Below, piece after piece: positions 46,963-55,897 of a stretch of DNA of 64,000 nt. The stretch comes from JAWLHK01 sp041690355 [NCBI: bacterium] (GTDB taxonomy: Bacteria > J088 > JAWLBW01). The notes below the pieces were generated by a model. It was not told the origin of the DNA, made no database searches, and saw nothing but the letters and a program-made list of their open reading frames with translations. Location: NCBI GenBank assembly GCA_041690355.1, contig JAWLHK010000008.1, positions 124,001 to 188,000 of the forward strand. The letters run 5' to 3'. The position numbers and the translations under genes were made by a program. How positions within the stretch are numbered: position 1 is the stretch's first letter; every line of letters starts with the position of its first letter.

Positions 46963-47266
46963 GGGCTCCCTGGATCGCTTCACATACTAGCACACTACAC
47001 ACACTAGCCTAATTACCTCACCGCCCGTCCAGATATGCTCCCATTGACGCACCGAGTCTGCGTCATTTTGACCCCCTGTTTCCCAATCCTTTCAACAACC
47101 TGCCGCTGTGCAATTGATTGCACAAACGTGTGGGGGGAATGCCCATCGGACCGACGCAGAGGCCACGGTGGATAGGACCCTCGTCATTCCGTTCCGCCGG
47201 CTGGGGCACCGCCAAGCTTTACAATCCACCCCATCCCGGCTATGGTATTGCTGTGCGGAGGGAACC
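46963..47266. other. right border region of the island
   Basis: Except for the ssp promoter (46981-47012), no gene is seen. A palindrome GTGCAA-TTGA-TTGCAC lies at 47108-47123. Base composition returns to GC-rich from about 47130, so the border is placed near 47100. Confidence 0.5.
46981..47012 (-). promoter_or_regulatory. ssp operon promoter with direct repeats
   Basis: On the minus strand TTAGGC and TAGTAT are separated by 17 bases, with two TAGTGTG direct repeats 9 bases apart in the spacer and a third, variant, copy (TAGTATGTG) covering the -10. Repeated sites within the spacer suggest a bound regulator, possibly the HTH protein of the operon. Binding is inferred. Confidence 0.5.
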
Positions 47267-48097
47267 ATGAAGCGAGCGCTGATTCTGCTGGCGGGACTCT
47301 GGATGACGGGCACCGGGTGCACGCAGCCCGGCGAACACTTTCGAGAAGGACTGTTCAACACGACCTTCTTCGGCGTCACCACCGTCGAGCAGGATTCAGG
47401 ATTCTTCTCGGCGCTCTATCATCTCCCCGACGACCAGGCGTGCCACCTGACCCCCTGGTCGATCGTCAAAGGGACCCTCACGGCCGAGGGGGATGCCGAC
47501 CACCTGACCTACACGAAGAAGGGTGAGGAGGTGGTCATCCGGTATGAACATCAGGGAACGCATATCTCCTTCTCAGCAAACACGGACGGCAAGCAGCCCG
47601 ATGGCAAGCCGTGGCCGCCCTCTGCGCTCGTGCCGACCCTGAACGTGAAGGCCGACAGCATTCTGATGACCCGCTTCGCCCTGACCATCACCGACCAGAC
47701 CTGCAACTCGACCTGGGCGGCGGTCCAGTATGCGACCAGCGAGCCGCTCCCCTGCTGGCAGACGTTCGACGGTCAGCGCCGCTGCAGCGCAGGCTTCCTG
47801 GTGGTGAGTGGCCCCGTGGAGGCGGATCGCTATCAGGCCCGCCATTCTGCACCCTACGGGGACGCCGACCCCTTTGAAGTCGACCTCGACCTCACCGGCC
47901 GCTTCGCCGTCGGCGAGACCCTGACCGGCCAGATTTCGTTCGCGGCCACCTTCACGGCCCCCACGCCGGGGACCTGCGCCACCACGGTTCCCGTCGAGGT
48001 GCAGGTGCTCGGCCGTCATTTCACGCGCGACATCTGTGAACGCGTCCCCGAGGGGGCGACCGGCTACTCGGCGTGGGCCGCCTGGAGCACGCGGTAA
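47267..48097 (+). CDS. lipoprotein of unknown function
   Basis: The 276-residue product starts at the ATG after GGAGGG, with a lipoprotein signal MKRALILLAGLWMTGTGCTQ. It has four regions of beta strand: SGFFSALYHLPDDQACHLTPWSIVKGTL, VVIRYEHQGTHISFSANTDGK, FALTITDQTCNSTWAAVQYATSEPLPCW and TLTGQISFAATFTAPTPGTCATTVPVEVQVLG. Cysteines are spaced in pairs, suggesting disulfides. No domain was recognised. It is the first host gene right of the island. Confidence 0.8.
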   Translation: MKRALILLAGLWMTGTGCTQPGEHFREGLFNTTFFGVTTVEQDSGFFSALYHLPDDQACHLTPWSIVKGTLTAEGDADHLTYTKKGEEVVIRYEHQGTHISFSANTDGKQPDGKPWPPSALVPTLNVKADSILMTRFALTITDQTCNSTWAAVQYATSEPLPCWQTFDGQRRCSAGFLVVSGPVEADRYQARHSAPYGDADPFEVDLDLTGRFAVGETLTGQISFAATFTAPTPGTCATTVPVEVQVLGRHFTRDICERVPEGATGYSAWAAWSTR

Positions 48098-48207
48098 GTT
48101 CGCGCGGGTAACGCCCCCCCGACCGCTCACCCCCTCACGCATCGCACTCGTGCCCTTCTTCCCCGTTGGTCCACGATGGACGGGAACGCAGAGTGCGGAG
48201 GCATGCG

Positions 48208-48963
48208 ATGACGAAATTCACTGGGGGAAAGCGAACCTTGATCACGGCGCTGCTCACGCTGGCCGTGGGCGCCTGCGCAGGCAGTGAGGCCTCGCGGCAG
48301 ACGTCGCCGCAGGAGCCGTATCAGGACGACGCCATCGCCCCGCAGGAGAGCGTGCTGCCGCCCGAGCCCTTCCCCGAGACCGAGGCGCCGCCCGAGGAGC
48401 CGGCTGAGGAAGAGGGGCCGGCCTTCATCATCATCCCCCTCGGACCCGAGCCTGGCGAAGAACGTGAGCCCGGCATGCCCGAAGAAGAGGTGATACCCGG
48501 TGTTCCCGCCGAAGAGGAACCCCAGGAGGGAGAACAGGTCGAGCGCTTTCTGATCATCCCCGCGCCGCAGGAAGAAGACGCCGAGATGTTTCCGCGCGAA
48601 GAAGGCGAAGACGCGGCGCCGGACGAGATCATGAAGCCGCAGGATCCGCGGGAGCAGGAATTCGGCGGCCGGGCCGACGAGGCCGAGAGAGAGGACGCAG
48701 ACGAGGGATCGCCGCTCACCGACGAGCCCCGCACCCCCTCACCCCTGCAGGATGAAACGCAGGAGCGGGACGACGAGCTGCAGCTCGACGTCGTTCCCGA
48801 GGGAGACCCCGCCACGGCCGAAACGGAGCCGCAGATCGAGCTGATCATCATCCCCATGCCCGAAGGGGCGCTCGACGATGCGCCGCTCTCGGAGGAGCCG
48901 GAGTTCCAGGACGAGGAGTCGCCCGAGGCACCGGGGGAACCGGCGGAGGAGATGACCCTGTAG
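48208..48963 (+). CDS. very acidic lipoprotein with repeated IIP motifs
   Basis: The 251-residue product starts at the ATG following CGGAGGCATGCG and has a lipoprotein signal ending LAVGACAGS. About a third of residues are Glu or Asp, with many prolines, so it is probably extended and disordered. Three short strand-like motifs recur: FIIIPLGPEP, FLIIPAPQEE and LIIIPMPEGA. They may be contact segments. No family was recognised. It could bind cations or basic proteins at the outer membrane. Confidence 0.8.
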   Translation: MTKFTGGKRTLITALLTLAVGACAGSEASRQTSPQEPYQDDAIAPQESVLPPEPFPETEAPPEEPAEEEGPAFIIIPLGPEPGEEREPGMPEEEVIPGVPAEEEPQEGEQVERFLIIPAPQEEDAEMFPREEGEDAAPDEIMKPQDPREQEFGGRADEAEREDADEGSPLTDEPRTPSPLQDETQERDDELQLDVVPEGDPATAETEPQIELIIIPMPEGALDDAPLSEEPEFQDEESPEAPGEPAEEMTL

Positions 48964-49247
48964 GCGATCGCGGTGCTCTCCGGGGCTGGGGTGCGCACTG
49001 CGGGCCCGGGCCGGAGGGGGGGAGTGGGGGAGGGGGAGAGTGGGGGAGAAGCAAGAACGCAACAAGAACGCAACACCCCCGCAGGAACGCCACCCACCTC
49101 ATTTCGTCCCGGGCCACGAGCGCGCACCTCTCCCCGAGCGCGAAGCACCGACCCCAGCGGGGTCGCAGCGCTGAGCCGCGGCGGCAGCCCCGGGTAAGGA
49201 TGGTGTGGTTCCCAGCGCCCAGCGACCAGCGCCCCGCGACCGCGCCG
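48964..49247. repeat. gene-free spacer with dispersed repeats
   Basis: A G-rich 26-bp block at 49021-49046 is the exact reverse complement of 8830-8855. CGACCCCAGCGGGGTCGCA at about 49150 followed by GAGCCGCGGCGGC resembles the blocks at about 35092 and, inverted, at about 54405-54440. Direct ACGCAACAAGA copies lie near 49060. No gene is seen. Confidence 0.6.
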
Positions 49248-50333
49248 TCAGGCGCGCGCCGCCGCCGTGGGATAGAGCACGCCCTCGTTCACTTCGCGGA
49301 TCGAGTGCGTCGGCCGGAGGCCCGGCGCGATCGGGCTGTGGATCAGCTCGGAGCTCGAGAAGTGCTGCACGAAGCGCGGATCGGGCGCATACGGATCCGC
49401 CAGCAGCTTCTCCTTGACCATCGAGTTGTACTGGTCGAGGGAACCCTCGAGCGTGTTCGCGTTCATGATCACCTCGTGGCCGGTCGCCTGCGCATAGGCC
49501 GCCAGGCCGGGGATGCGGCTCGCCTCGGGGGAATAGGCGTCCATGCAGACGCCGTTTTCACTCACGGTGTAGCAGCCGCTCTCGGGCGCGCGGAACAGGA
49601 GCGACATGTTCCCCCAGGTGTGGCCGGGGGTGAAGATCAGCGCGCAGCCGTCTCCCAGCTGCACGTCGCCGTCGAGCAGGACGAGATTGTCGGTGCGCAC
49701 CCCTTTGCCGGCATCGGGAACGAACCACGGCTGCTGCAGCGGATGCTGGTGCAGCGACGATTCGTAATCCGCGCGCTGCACGAGGAATTTCGCGTTCGGG
49801 TAGAGGGGCGGATTTTCATCGGTGCCCAGAAACGGCCGCATGTCCTGCACGTGCTGGTGATCGAAGGCGACGTAGTCGACGTCTTCGGGGCGCACGCCGA
49901 TGCGGCGCAGCTGCTCGGGAAGCGGCGGCGATTCGAGCAGCAGGTTGCGGATGGTGTCCGAGAAGGGGAGTTTTCCGGCCAGGTTCGCGAAGAACGGTGC
50001 GGCGGCCGACCGGTCGGGGATCGTCGGATTGAAGAGCAGCAGCTTCGGCACGCCGTTCTGGTAGAACTGCACGAGCATGGCGCGGTTCTGGAAGAGCAGG
50101 AACGGGTAGCGCAGCTTCGACGCCCGGTTGAACGCGAAGGTCACCGGGTAGGGCGCGATGGAGGTGGGGAGCGTGCGCACGGCGAGCGCCGGCCGCCCCT
50201 TCACGAATTCCGCCTTGAACCGGGGAGCGATCTCGCGCACCCGGGCCAGACGCTGGGCGGCGTTGGTCGGGAGGTGGCACTCCTTCCAGATCTCCAGCGG
50301 GGTCAACCCGGCGTCCTGCGGCGATATCGGCAT
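49248..50333 (-). CDS. metallo-beta-lactamase-fold hydrolase
   Basis: The 361-residue product starts at the ATG after AGGAG with 7-nt spacing; upstream in-frame codons do not look coding. Metal-binding motifs are HQHVQD at 159-164 (an H-x-H-x-x-D form lacking the usual D of HxHxDH) and TPGHTWGN with His238. The N-terminal domain of about 140 residues is unusually large for the family. It would hydrolyse an ester, lactone or phosphodiester. Metal content and substrate unknown. Convergent with the acidic lipoprotein gene. Confidence 0.85.
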   Translation of the reverse strand: MPISPQDAGLTPLEIWKECHLPTNAAQRLARVREIAPRFKAEFVKGRPALAVRTLPTSIAPYPVTFAFNRASKLRYPFLLFQNRAMLVQFYQNGVPKLLLFNPTIPDRSAAAPFFANLAGKLPFSDTIRNLLLESPPLPEQLRRIGVRPEDVDYVAFDHQHVQDMRPFLGTDENPPLYPNAKFLVQRADYESSLHQHPLQQPWFVPDAGKGVRTDNLVLLDGDVQLGDGCALIFTPGHTWGNMSLLFRAPESGCYTVSENGVCMDAYSPEASRIPGLAAYAQATGHEVIMNANTLEGSLDQYNSMVKEKLLADPYAPDPRFVQHFSSSELIHSPIAPGLRPTHSIREVNEGVLYPTAAARA

Positions 50334-50491
50334 CCTGCGTCTCCTGCGGATCGGAAACCCACATTGTAACGCGTTCCGGCAGGGCCCGCAGGCAGCGGCC
50401 CGCGGCAATGCCCGATGGTCTAGGGCCCATGACCGCATCCAGGCACGAGCAAGTCGAGGTGGATTCGTCTTCCGCTCCCCCCGGCAAACGA

Positions 50492-50523
50492 AAGCCCCGC
50501 CTTCCGTGCGGAAAGCGGGGCTT
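50492..50523 (-). terminator. intrinsic terminator of the NHL/RCC1 gene
   Basis: Arms AAGCCCCGC(C)TTCCG and CGGAA(A)GCGGGGCTT form a long hairpin 20 bases past the stop codon, followed on the minus strand by TCGTTT. Confidence 0.85.
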
Positions 50524-50543
50524 GATTGGTTCATGGCGATGGT

Positions 50544-53500
50544 TCAGGGCGCGGCGAACACCTCGGCCGAAGGCACACTCTCCAGGCCCTCACTGTCGAC
50601 GGTCGTCACCACGAAGTAGTAACGGGTACCGTTGGTCAGGCCGGTGATGTCGCCGCCACTGGTGGCGCCGGCGACCTTCGTACCGTTGAGCCGATGGACT
50701 TCCGGCGAGGTGGACCAGTAGACGTTGTACGAGACCGCGCCGGTTGAAGCCGTCCAGCTGACTGCCACGGCGCCGGCCCCGCCGCCGCCCGTCGCGAGCA
50801 CATCGGTCGGGGCCGCGATGGCCAGCTGGGGAGCCACGCCGATCTGCACGGCGGTCGCCCCGTACCAGCCGAAGTTATCGGCGTCGCCGTTGGTGCCCGG
50901 GGTGTGGGTCAGCTGACCGAAATCATTGTTCCCCCACATCCAGAAGGTGCCGTTCGGCAGGAGGGCGCCCGTCACGTGGTCACCGGCAATGATCTCGGCG
51001 ACATCGCTGACCGCCGCAATCGCCACCGGCGTGGTCTGGTTCGTGGTGGTGCCGTCACCCAGCTGGGCATAGCCATTTCCACCCCATGCCCAGGCCGTGC
51101 CATCACTCCGCATCGCGAAGGCGCTGGTGAAGCCGATGGCGATCTCGTCGATACCGGTCAGGCCGCTGACCTGCACGGGCGAGGTGGATTCAGCGTCGGT
51201 GCCGTTGCCCAGCTGACCGTCGAAGTCGTCACCCCACGCCCAGACCGTGCCGTCACCCTTGAGCGCCAGCGTGAAGCTGGGCGCGACCTTCACGGCCACG
51301 ACATCGCTCAGGGCCGTGACCTGGACCGGCGCAGACTTGCTGTCCCAGTTGCCGATCCCCAGCTGGCCGGCCCCGTTGTCGCCCCAGGCCCAGAGCGTGC
51401 CGTCGCTCTTGATGGCAAAGGCGCGCAGATCGCCCGCGGCAATGGCAACGACACCGGTCAGCGTGCTCACCTGCGCCGGCGCATAGTGCGGCGTGGTCGA
51501 ACCATCGCCCAGCTGACCGGCGAAGTTCTCGCCCCAACTCCAGACGGTGCCGTCGCTCTTCAGGGCCAGGCTGAAGTCGGCGCCGGCCGCGATGGCGACC
51601 ACGTTGCTGATCCCGGCCACCTGCTGCGGCGTGGCGTTGTAGGCTTCAGGTCCCATGAAGCCGCCGTCATAGGTGGGGTCGCTGCTGCTCGCCCCGTCGT
51701 AGCCCAGCGCGCCGTAGTGGCTGCGACCCCACGCCCAGACCGTGCCATCGCTTTTCAGGGCAATGGTGTGGACGGGGCCCGTCTCCACGGCCGTCACGGC
51801 ACTGAGGCCGCTGATGGCGGCCGGGGTGATGTTGTAGCAGCCCGTGAACTCGATACACACGTCTCCGGCCGTCCCGGAGGCATGCCCCATGGTGCCGTAG
51901 GTGTTCTCGCTCCAGGCCGTCACCGTGCCGTCGGCTTTCAGCGCGACGATGTTACGCCCCTCGGCAGACAGCGCCACCACGGGCGAAGCCAGGGTGTAGG
52001 TCTCGGTCTGCACCGCCGAGGGATTGCCCAGGTTGTCGACGGCCAGGAACTTGATGGTCACGGCTGCAGTGATGGAGATGGGTTCGGCATAGACGGTCGA
52101 CCCTGTATCGGGCGTGCTGCCGTTCAGCGTGTAGTAGATAGCCGCGCAGCCCGATCCGCTGTCGCTGCATTCGAGCGTTACATTGGTGCCGCTGACCACG
52201 CTGGAGCCGCCCGGCGTCGCAGAGACCGTGGGCGCGTCCGTATCGATCTGATAGATGACGGTCCGGACCGATTCCTGATTGCCGGCCACATCCACCGCGA
52301 AGAACTTCAAGGTGGTGTCGACCGAGACGTCAATGGCGCCGCCGTAGACGTTGGAGCCGGTGGTCGGGGTGCCGCCGTCGGTGGTGTAGTAAATCGCTTT
52401 GCAGCCTGAGCCGGAGCCGTCGTCACAGCTGAGCGTCACGCTCTGGGCCGAGGTGTATGCGCCGCCGGCCACCGATGCGCTGGAACTCGGTGCAGCGCTG
52501 TCGAACCGGTAGACGGCCGTCTGCACCGACTCTTCGTTGCCGGCTGCGTCCACCGAGAAAAACTTCAGGGTGGTGTCGGCCGAGACGGCGATGGGTTCGG
52601 CGTAGACATCGGAGTCGGTTGTCGGTGTGCTGCCGTCGATGGTGTAGTAGGTCGCGGCGCAGCCCGAACCCTCTCCATCATCACAGGTGAGCGTCACGCT
52701 CTGCACACCGCTGTACCAGCCGCCTGCCACCGAAGCGCTCGTCTGGGGAGCGTCGGTGTCGTCCGCGGCACTCTCCGACACGCAGGTGACCACGATGTCG
52801 GAGACATTGGCGTCAGCGGTGCCGCTGCCGTTTACGACGGAACAGATCTGACCGTCGGGCTGGGTGGCGGCGGTGACCTCGTAGGGTTTCCCCGCAGCCA
52901 CGGGCTCGGAAAAGACGAAGACGCCATCCTCGGTGACGGTCTTGTCGTCGCCGCCGTTGTTCTGGAGCACCACCGTGCCACTCAAGCCTTGCACCTGGCC
53001 ACCGATCGCGTGACTCCCGGTCGGTGGACACACGCCTGCAACGTGGACAAGCTTGCGAATCTTATTGTTGTTCTGGTCCGAAACGTAGAGGACGACGCCA
53101 TCGGAACCGCCGCCCACCGCGGCGATTCCATAGGGCCCATAGAATTGCGCCTGTGTTGCCGTACCGTCCGCGAACCCTTCGCCGCTGCCGGCCAGGGTGG
53201 TCACCGTGCCGGTGGCAATCTCGACCTTGCGTATCGAGCCGCCTTGGAAATCGGCCACATACAGGTGCGCGCCATCGATTGCGATTCCCGCCGGGCTATT
53301 GAAGCTCGTTGCCAGGGTGGTCACTTCTCCCGTGGCGATGACGATTTTGCGGATGCTGTTCAGGTTGGTCACATACAGATGGCTCCCGTCGGTGACGATG
53401 CCGTCTGGGGCGTGGAACTGTGCCGCCGCACCCACGCCATCGGCATCACCAACCGCGATGGAACCAGCCAGGACGGTGGATTCGCCGGTTGCGATATCCA

Positions 53501-54053
53501 CTTTCGTGATTCTGTTCGCCGCCAGCTCTGCAACATACAGATGCGAGCCGACAACAGCGATGCCACCCAGCTGGGACCACTCACCCGTATCGTTAACGGC
53601 TACGGTGGTGACCTCACCGGTCGCAATCACCACCTTGCGAATTGCACCCGGCTCCGTGACATAAAGATTGTCGCCATCGACCGTCAGCCCATGCGCCTCA
53701 TTGAAGGAAGCGTCCCTGCCGAATCCGTCGACTCTGGCGAAAACTCCGGAACCGGCGAGTGTCGTCACCTCGCCCGTGGCCATGGTGATCTTCCGGACGT
53801 AATGGTGATCAATCACATACAAGTGAGCATCATCGCGCCCCATATGGCTCAGATGAGTGAACTGCGCCAGGGTACTCGTTCCGTCGGCGTAGCCTGACGT
53901 GGAGCCGGCGAGGGTTGTCACCTGCGTGCCGCCACAGGCGTCGTCGTCAACAGGGAGGGGGATTGTAGAGGGGGGGACACAGTTCATTGCCGTAAGCAGC
54001 GGGGAAAGCAGCAAGAGCAGCGCTATTTTCCAAAAGTGGGTTCCTGTGTTCAT
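50544..54053 (-). CDS. large NHL / chitobiase-like / RCC1 / FN3 surface lipoprotein
   Basis: The 1169-residue product starts at the ATG after GAGGAGGATC. Its signal (ALLLLLSPLLTAMNCVPP) ends in a lipobox. In order it has about six NHL-type beta-propeller repeats (each with IRKV, ATGEVTTLAGS), a short beta domain (GGQVQGLSGTVVLQNNGGD), and three tandem chitobiase C-terminal-like domains (TLTCDDGEGSGCAATYYTIDGSTPTT). Seven RCC1 repeats follow (VWAWGDNGAGQLG) and then a fibronectin type III domain. It is a predicted two-propeller surface protein for binding, not an enzyme. The three middle repeats are nearly identical at protein level. Confidence 0.9.
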   Translation of the reverse strand: MNTGTHFWKIALLLLLSPLLTAMNCVPPSTIPLPVDDDACGGTQVTTLAGSTSGYADGTSTLAQFTHLSHMGRDDAHLYVIDHHYVRKITMATGEVTTLAGSGVFARVDGFGRDASFNEAHGLTVDGDNLYVTEPGAIRKVVIATGEVTTVAVNDTGEWSQLGGIAVVGSHLYVAELAANRITKVDIATGESTVLAGSIAVGDADGVGAAAQFHAPDGIVTDGSHLYVTNLNSIRKIVIATGEVTTLATSFNSPAGIAIDGAHLYVADFQGGSIRKVEIATGTVTTLAGSGEGFADGTATQAQFYGPYGIAAVGGGSDGVVLYVSDQNNNKIRKLVHVAGVCPPTGSHAIGGQVQGLSGTVVLQNNGGDDKTVTEDGVFVFSEPVAAGKPYEVTAATQPDGQICSVVNGSGTADANVSDIVVTCVSESAADDTDAPQTSASVAGGWYSGVQSVTLTCDDGEGSGCAATYYTIDGSTPTTDSDVYAEPIAVSADTTLKFFSVDAAGNEESVQTAVYRFDSAAPSSSASVAGGAYTSAQSVTLSCDDGSGSGCKAIYYTTDGGTPTTGSNVYGGAIDVSVDTTLKFFAVDVAGNQESVRTVIYQIDTDAPTVSATPGGSSVVSGTNVTLECSDSGSGCAAIYYTLNGSTPDTGSTVYAEPISITAAVTIKFLAVDNLGNPSAVQTETYTLASPVVALSAEGRNIVALKADGTVTAWSENTYGTMGHASGTAGDVCIEFTGCYNITPAAISGLSAVTAVETGPVHTIALKSDGTVWAWGRSHYGALGYDGASSSDPTYDGGFMGPEAYNATPQQVAGISNVVAIAAGADFSLALKSDGTVWSWGENFAGQLGDGSTTPHYAPAQVSTLTGVVAIAAGDLRAFAIKSDGTLWAWGDNGAGQLGIGNWDSKSAPVQVTALSDVVAVKVAPSFTLALKGDGTVWAWGDDFDGQLGNGTDAESTSPVQVSGLTGIDEIAIGFTSAFAMRSDGTAWAWGGNGYAQLGDGTTTNQTTPVAIAAVSDVAEIIAGDHVTGALLPNGTFWMWGNNDFGQLTHTPGTNGDADNFGWYGATAVQIGVAPQLAIAAPTDVLATGGGGAGAVAVSWTASTGAVSYNVYWSTSPEVHRLNGTKVAGATSGGDITGLTNGTRYYFVVTTVDSEGLESVPSAEVFAAP

Positions 54054-54508
54054 TTGGATTGATCCTCCTCGCAAGCCATGCGTGCGCTTGTTCACAACGG
54101 GCTCGTGGTCTGTGGTTTCGTCGGTATGGTTGTTGTTCGCGGCACGGTCACCTGAGCGGACGGCCTGTCCTGCCGCTACATGGTGGGAGCTTTACAATAC
54201 AGGAATACGTGCCGGCATGCAGTAAGGATTTCATTACAAGGTGGGTGGGGAATCCGCGGATGGGCAAATCCGCAAATTTGCAGTTGTGCAGAGGGCTGAA
54301 CGAGTGGCGATCCTGTCCGAGAGGAATTGCGAAGGTCAGCCCGGGCGCGCCGGTTCCGGCGCCCCCGGGCCTGGGGAACGCGTGCGCTTCCACCGTTACC
54401 GCGGCTGCCGCCGCGGCTCAAAAATGCGACCCCGCCGGGGTCGTGGAGCACGGCGGGGTGGAGGGTCCTTGCTTAACCGATGTCCGACGTCAGGCGTCCG
54501 ACGTCCGA
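54054..54508. repeat. gene-free spacer with repeat blocks
   Basis: About 455 bases without a gene. Near 54426 is the palindrome CGACCCCGCCGGGGTCG, with GCCGCGGCTCA before it, related to blocks at about 35092 and 49150. At 54478-54515 is a CGACGTC/AGGCGTC heptamer array that runs into the 3' end of the SDR gene. The remainder includes the promoter of the NHL/RCC1 gene. Confidence 0.6.
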
Positions 54509-55291
54509 TCAGGCGTCCCGCTTGCGCTTCCACTGCGCAATGCGGTCAATAACCCGCCCCGTGATCGCCGGGAAGGCGGCGTTCACCTTGTGCAGCAGGC
54601 GTGATTGCGCATCCACCAGGATCAGAAACCGGTCGCGTGCCTCGAGGCTCTCGACCACCTGCGCCACGACCTGTTCCTTCGGCGCGAAGGGGAAGATATC
54701 GTAGAGCACCGGCCGCTGGGGAAGGTTCTGCACCATCGGCGTGTCGATGGCCGGCGGACTTACAATCGAAAGCGCCACGCCGCGCCGCCGCAGGTCGTGC
54801 ACGACTGCTTCACAGAAGCCGACGACGGCAAACTTCGAGGCGCAGTAGGCGGCGAATTCCGGAAGTCCCTTGAGCCCCGCAATGCTCGCCATGCAGACGA
54901 CGCGCCCGCCCGGGGCCATGCGCCGCGCGCCGTGCAGCACGAGGTGCACCGTGCCGTGGTAGTTCACGTCCATGACCTGCCGGCACGATTCCGCCGTCAC
55001 GTCTTCGAGGTCGCCGCACTGCAGAATGCCCGCGGCGTGGAAGATGAGATCCGGAAAATCCCCTTCCCCTTCCCAACGGTCGAAGGCCGCGCGCACCGCC
55101 GCTTCGGCGGTGATGTCGGCGGCCAACGGTTCTGCCCGCGTCGCGGCACAGGCCTCGGCGGTGGCCGCGAGACCCGCCGCATTCCGATCCCACAGGGTGA
55201 GGCGCGCGGTTCGCGGCGCGAGCGCTTCGGCCACGGCCTGCCCGATGCCCGAGGCCGCGCCGGTGACGACGATGTGGCGATACTGCTTCAC
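54509..55291 (-). CDS. short-chain dehydrogenase/reductase
   Basis: The 260-residue product has VTGAASGIGQAVAEAL (TGxxxGxG at about 9-17), the Asp in LWDRN for NAD, HAAG instead of NNAG, MASIAG for the catalytic Ser, and YCASK with catalytic Tyr and Lys. HAAG in place of NNAG is a deviation from classical SDRs. The stop codon and last two codons lie in a heptamer repeat. It overlaps the YceI gene by four bases, so it is part of a three-gene operon. Confidence 0.9.
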   Translation of the reverse strand: MKQYRHIVVTGAASGIGQAVAEALAPRTARLTLWDRNAAGLAATAEACAATRAEPLAADITAEAAVRAAFDRWEGEGDFPDLIFHAAGILQCGDLEDVTAESCRQVMDVNYHGTVHLVLHGARRMAPGGRVVCMASIAGLKGLPEFAAYCASKFAVVGFCEAVVHDLRRRGVALSIVSPPAIDTPMVQNLPQRPVLYDIFPFAPKEQVVAQVVESLEARDRFLILVDAQSRLLHKVNAAFPAITGRVIDRIAQWKRKRDA

Positions 55292-55893
55292 GGATTGCCG
55301 GCGGGCGCCGGCGTCGATGCTTGGACGGGCTGCGGCGCGCCGGCGGGGGTCATCACGAGCGTGCCGCTGATGTCGACGTTGTCGTCGATGGTCTTGAAGA
55401 AGAGGCTCGGGCGCTCAATCTGGTGCTCCGACAGCAGGACCGTGAACGCGAACGCCCCCTCGATCTGCCGCTCGCTTACCTTGAGCGTGACCGGGATCTG
55501 ATAGTTCCGCTTGACCCCCGCGAACGTGAGCTGCGCGTCGAGGGTCGTCGTACAGGTTCCCTCCACGGGAGCGCAGACGGGCCCCGTCCCCTTCAGTTCC
55601 ACCAGCGGATGCGCTGCCGCCTTGATCGCGTCGCGCGCGTTGCCGTCGCGATTCTTGTTCCCCGAGTCGAATGAATCGCTGGCCACGCGCGCTTGAATGG
55701 CGATGCGGCCGTCGGCCACGCGCGCGCGCGCCTCGATGCGTTCACTCGTCCCTTTCACGTCGTGCAGCGAGAAGTGCACGTGATAGCCGACCTTCGATCC
55801 GGCCGTCGACTGCCACATCCCGTCGGGCAGGGCGGGTTCGGGGGCGGCGACGGCGAGGGCCGCGAACGCGGTCAGAACGAGCGAAAGACTCAT
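55288..55893 (-). CDS. YceI-family protein
   Basis: The 201-residue product has a signal peptide (LSLVLTAFAALAVAAPEP) and the lipocalin-like YceI fold: MWQSTAGSKVGYHVHFSLHDVKGTSERIEARARV at the start, VASDSFDSGNKNRD, AQLTFAGVKRNYQIPVTLKV and the C-terminal strands. The family binds polyisoprenoids or other lipids in the periplasm. It lies between a SDR and a membrane protein with paired histidines, similar to the E. coli yceI-yceJ pair. A lipid-carrier role is inferred. Confidence 0.9.
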   Translation of the reverse strand: MSLSLVLTAFAALAVAAPEPALPDGMWQSTAGSKVGYHVHFSLHDVKGTSERIEARARVADGRIAIQARVASDSFDSGNKNRDGNARDAIKAAAHPLVELKGTGPVCAPVEGTCTTTLDAQLTFAGVKRNYQIPVTLKVSERQIEGAFAFTVLLSEHQIERPSLFFKTIDDNVDISGTLVMTPAGAPQPVQASTPAPAGNP

Positions 55894-55897
55894 GACA

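Noticed and set aside
47108-47266. Upstream extension of the lipoprotein gene to 47108
   Set aside because: The codons before 47267 have no signal peptide, and the ATG at 47267 has GGAGGG and a lipobox.
50904-52409. 501-codon plus-strand frame opposite the NHL/RCC1 gene
   Set aside because: It mirrors the tandem repeats of the RCC1 region and has no domain of its own.
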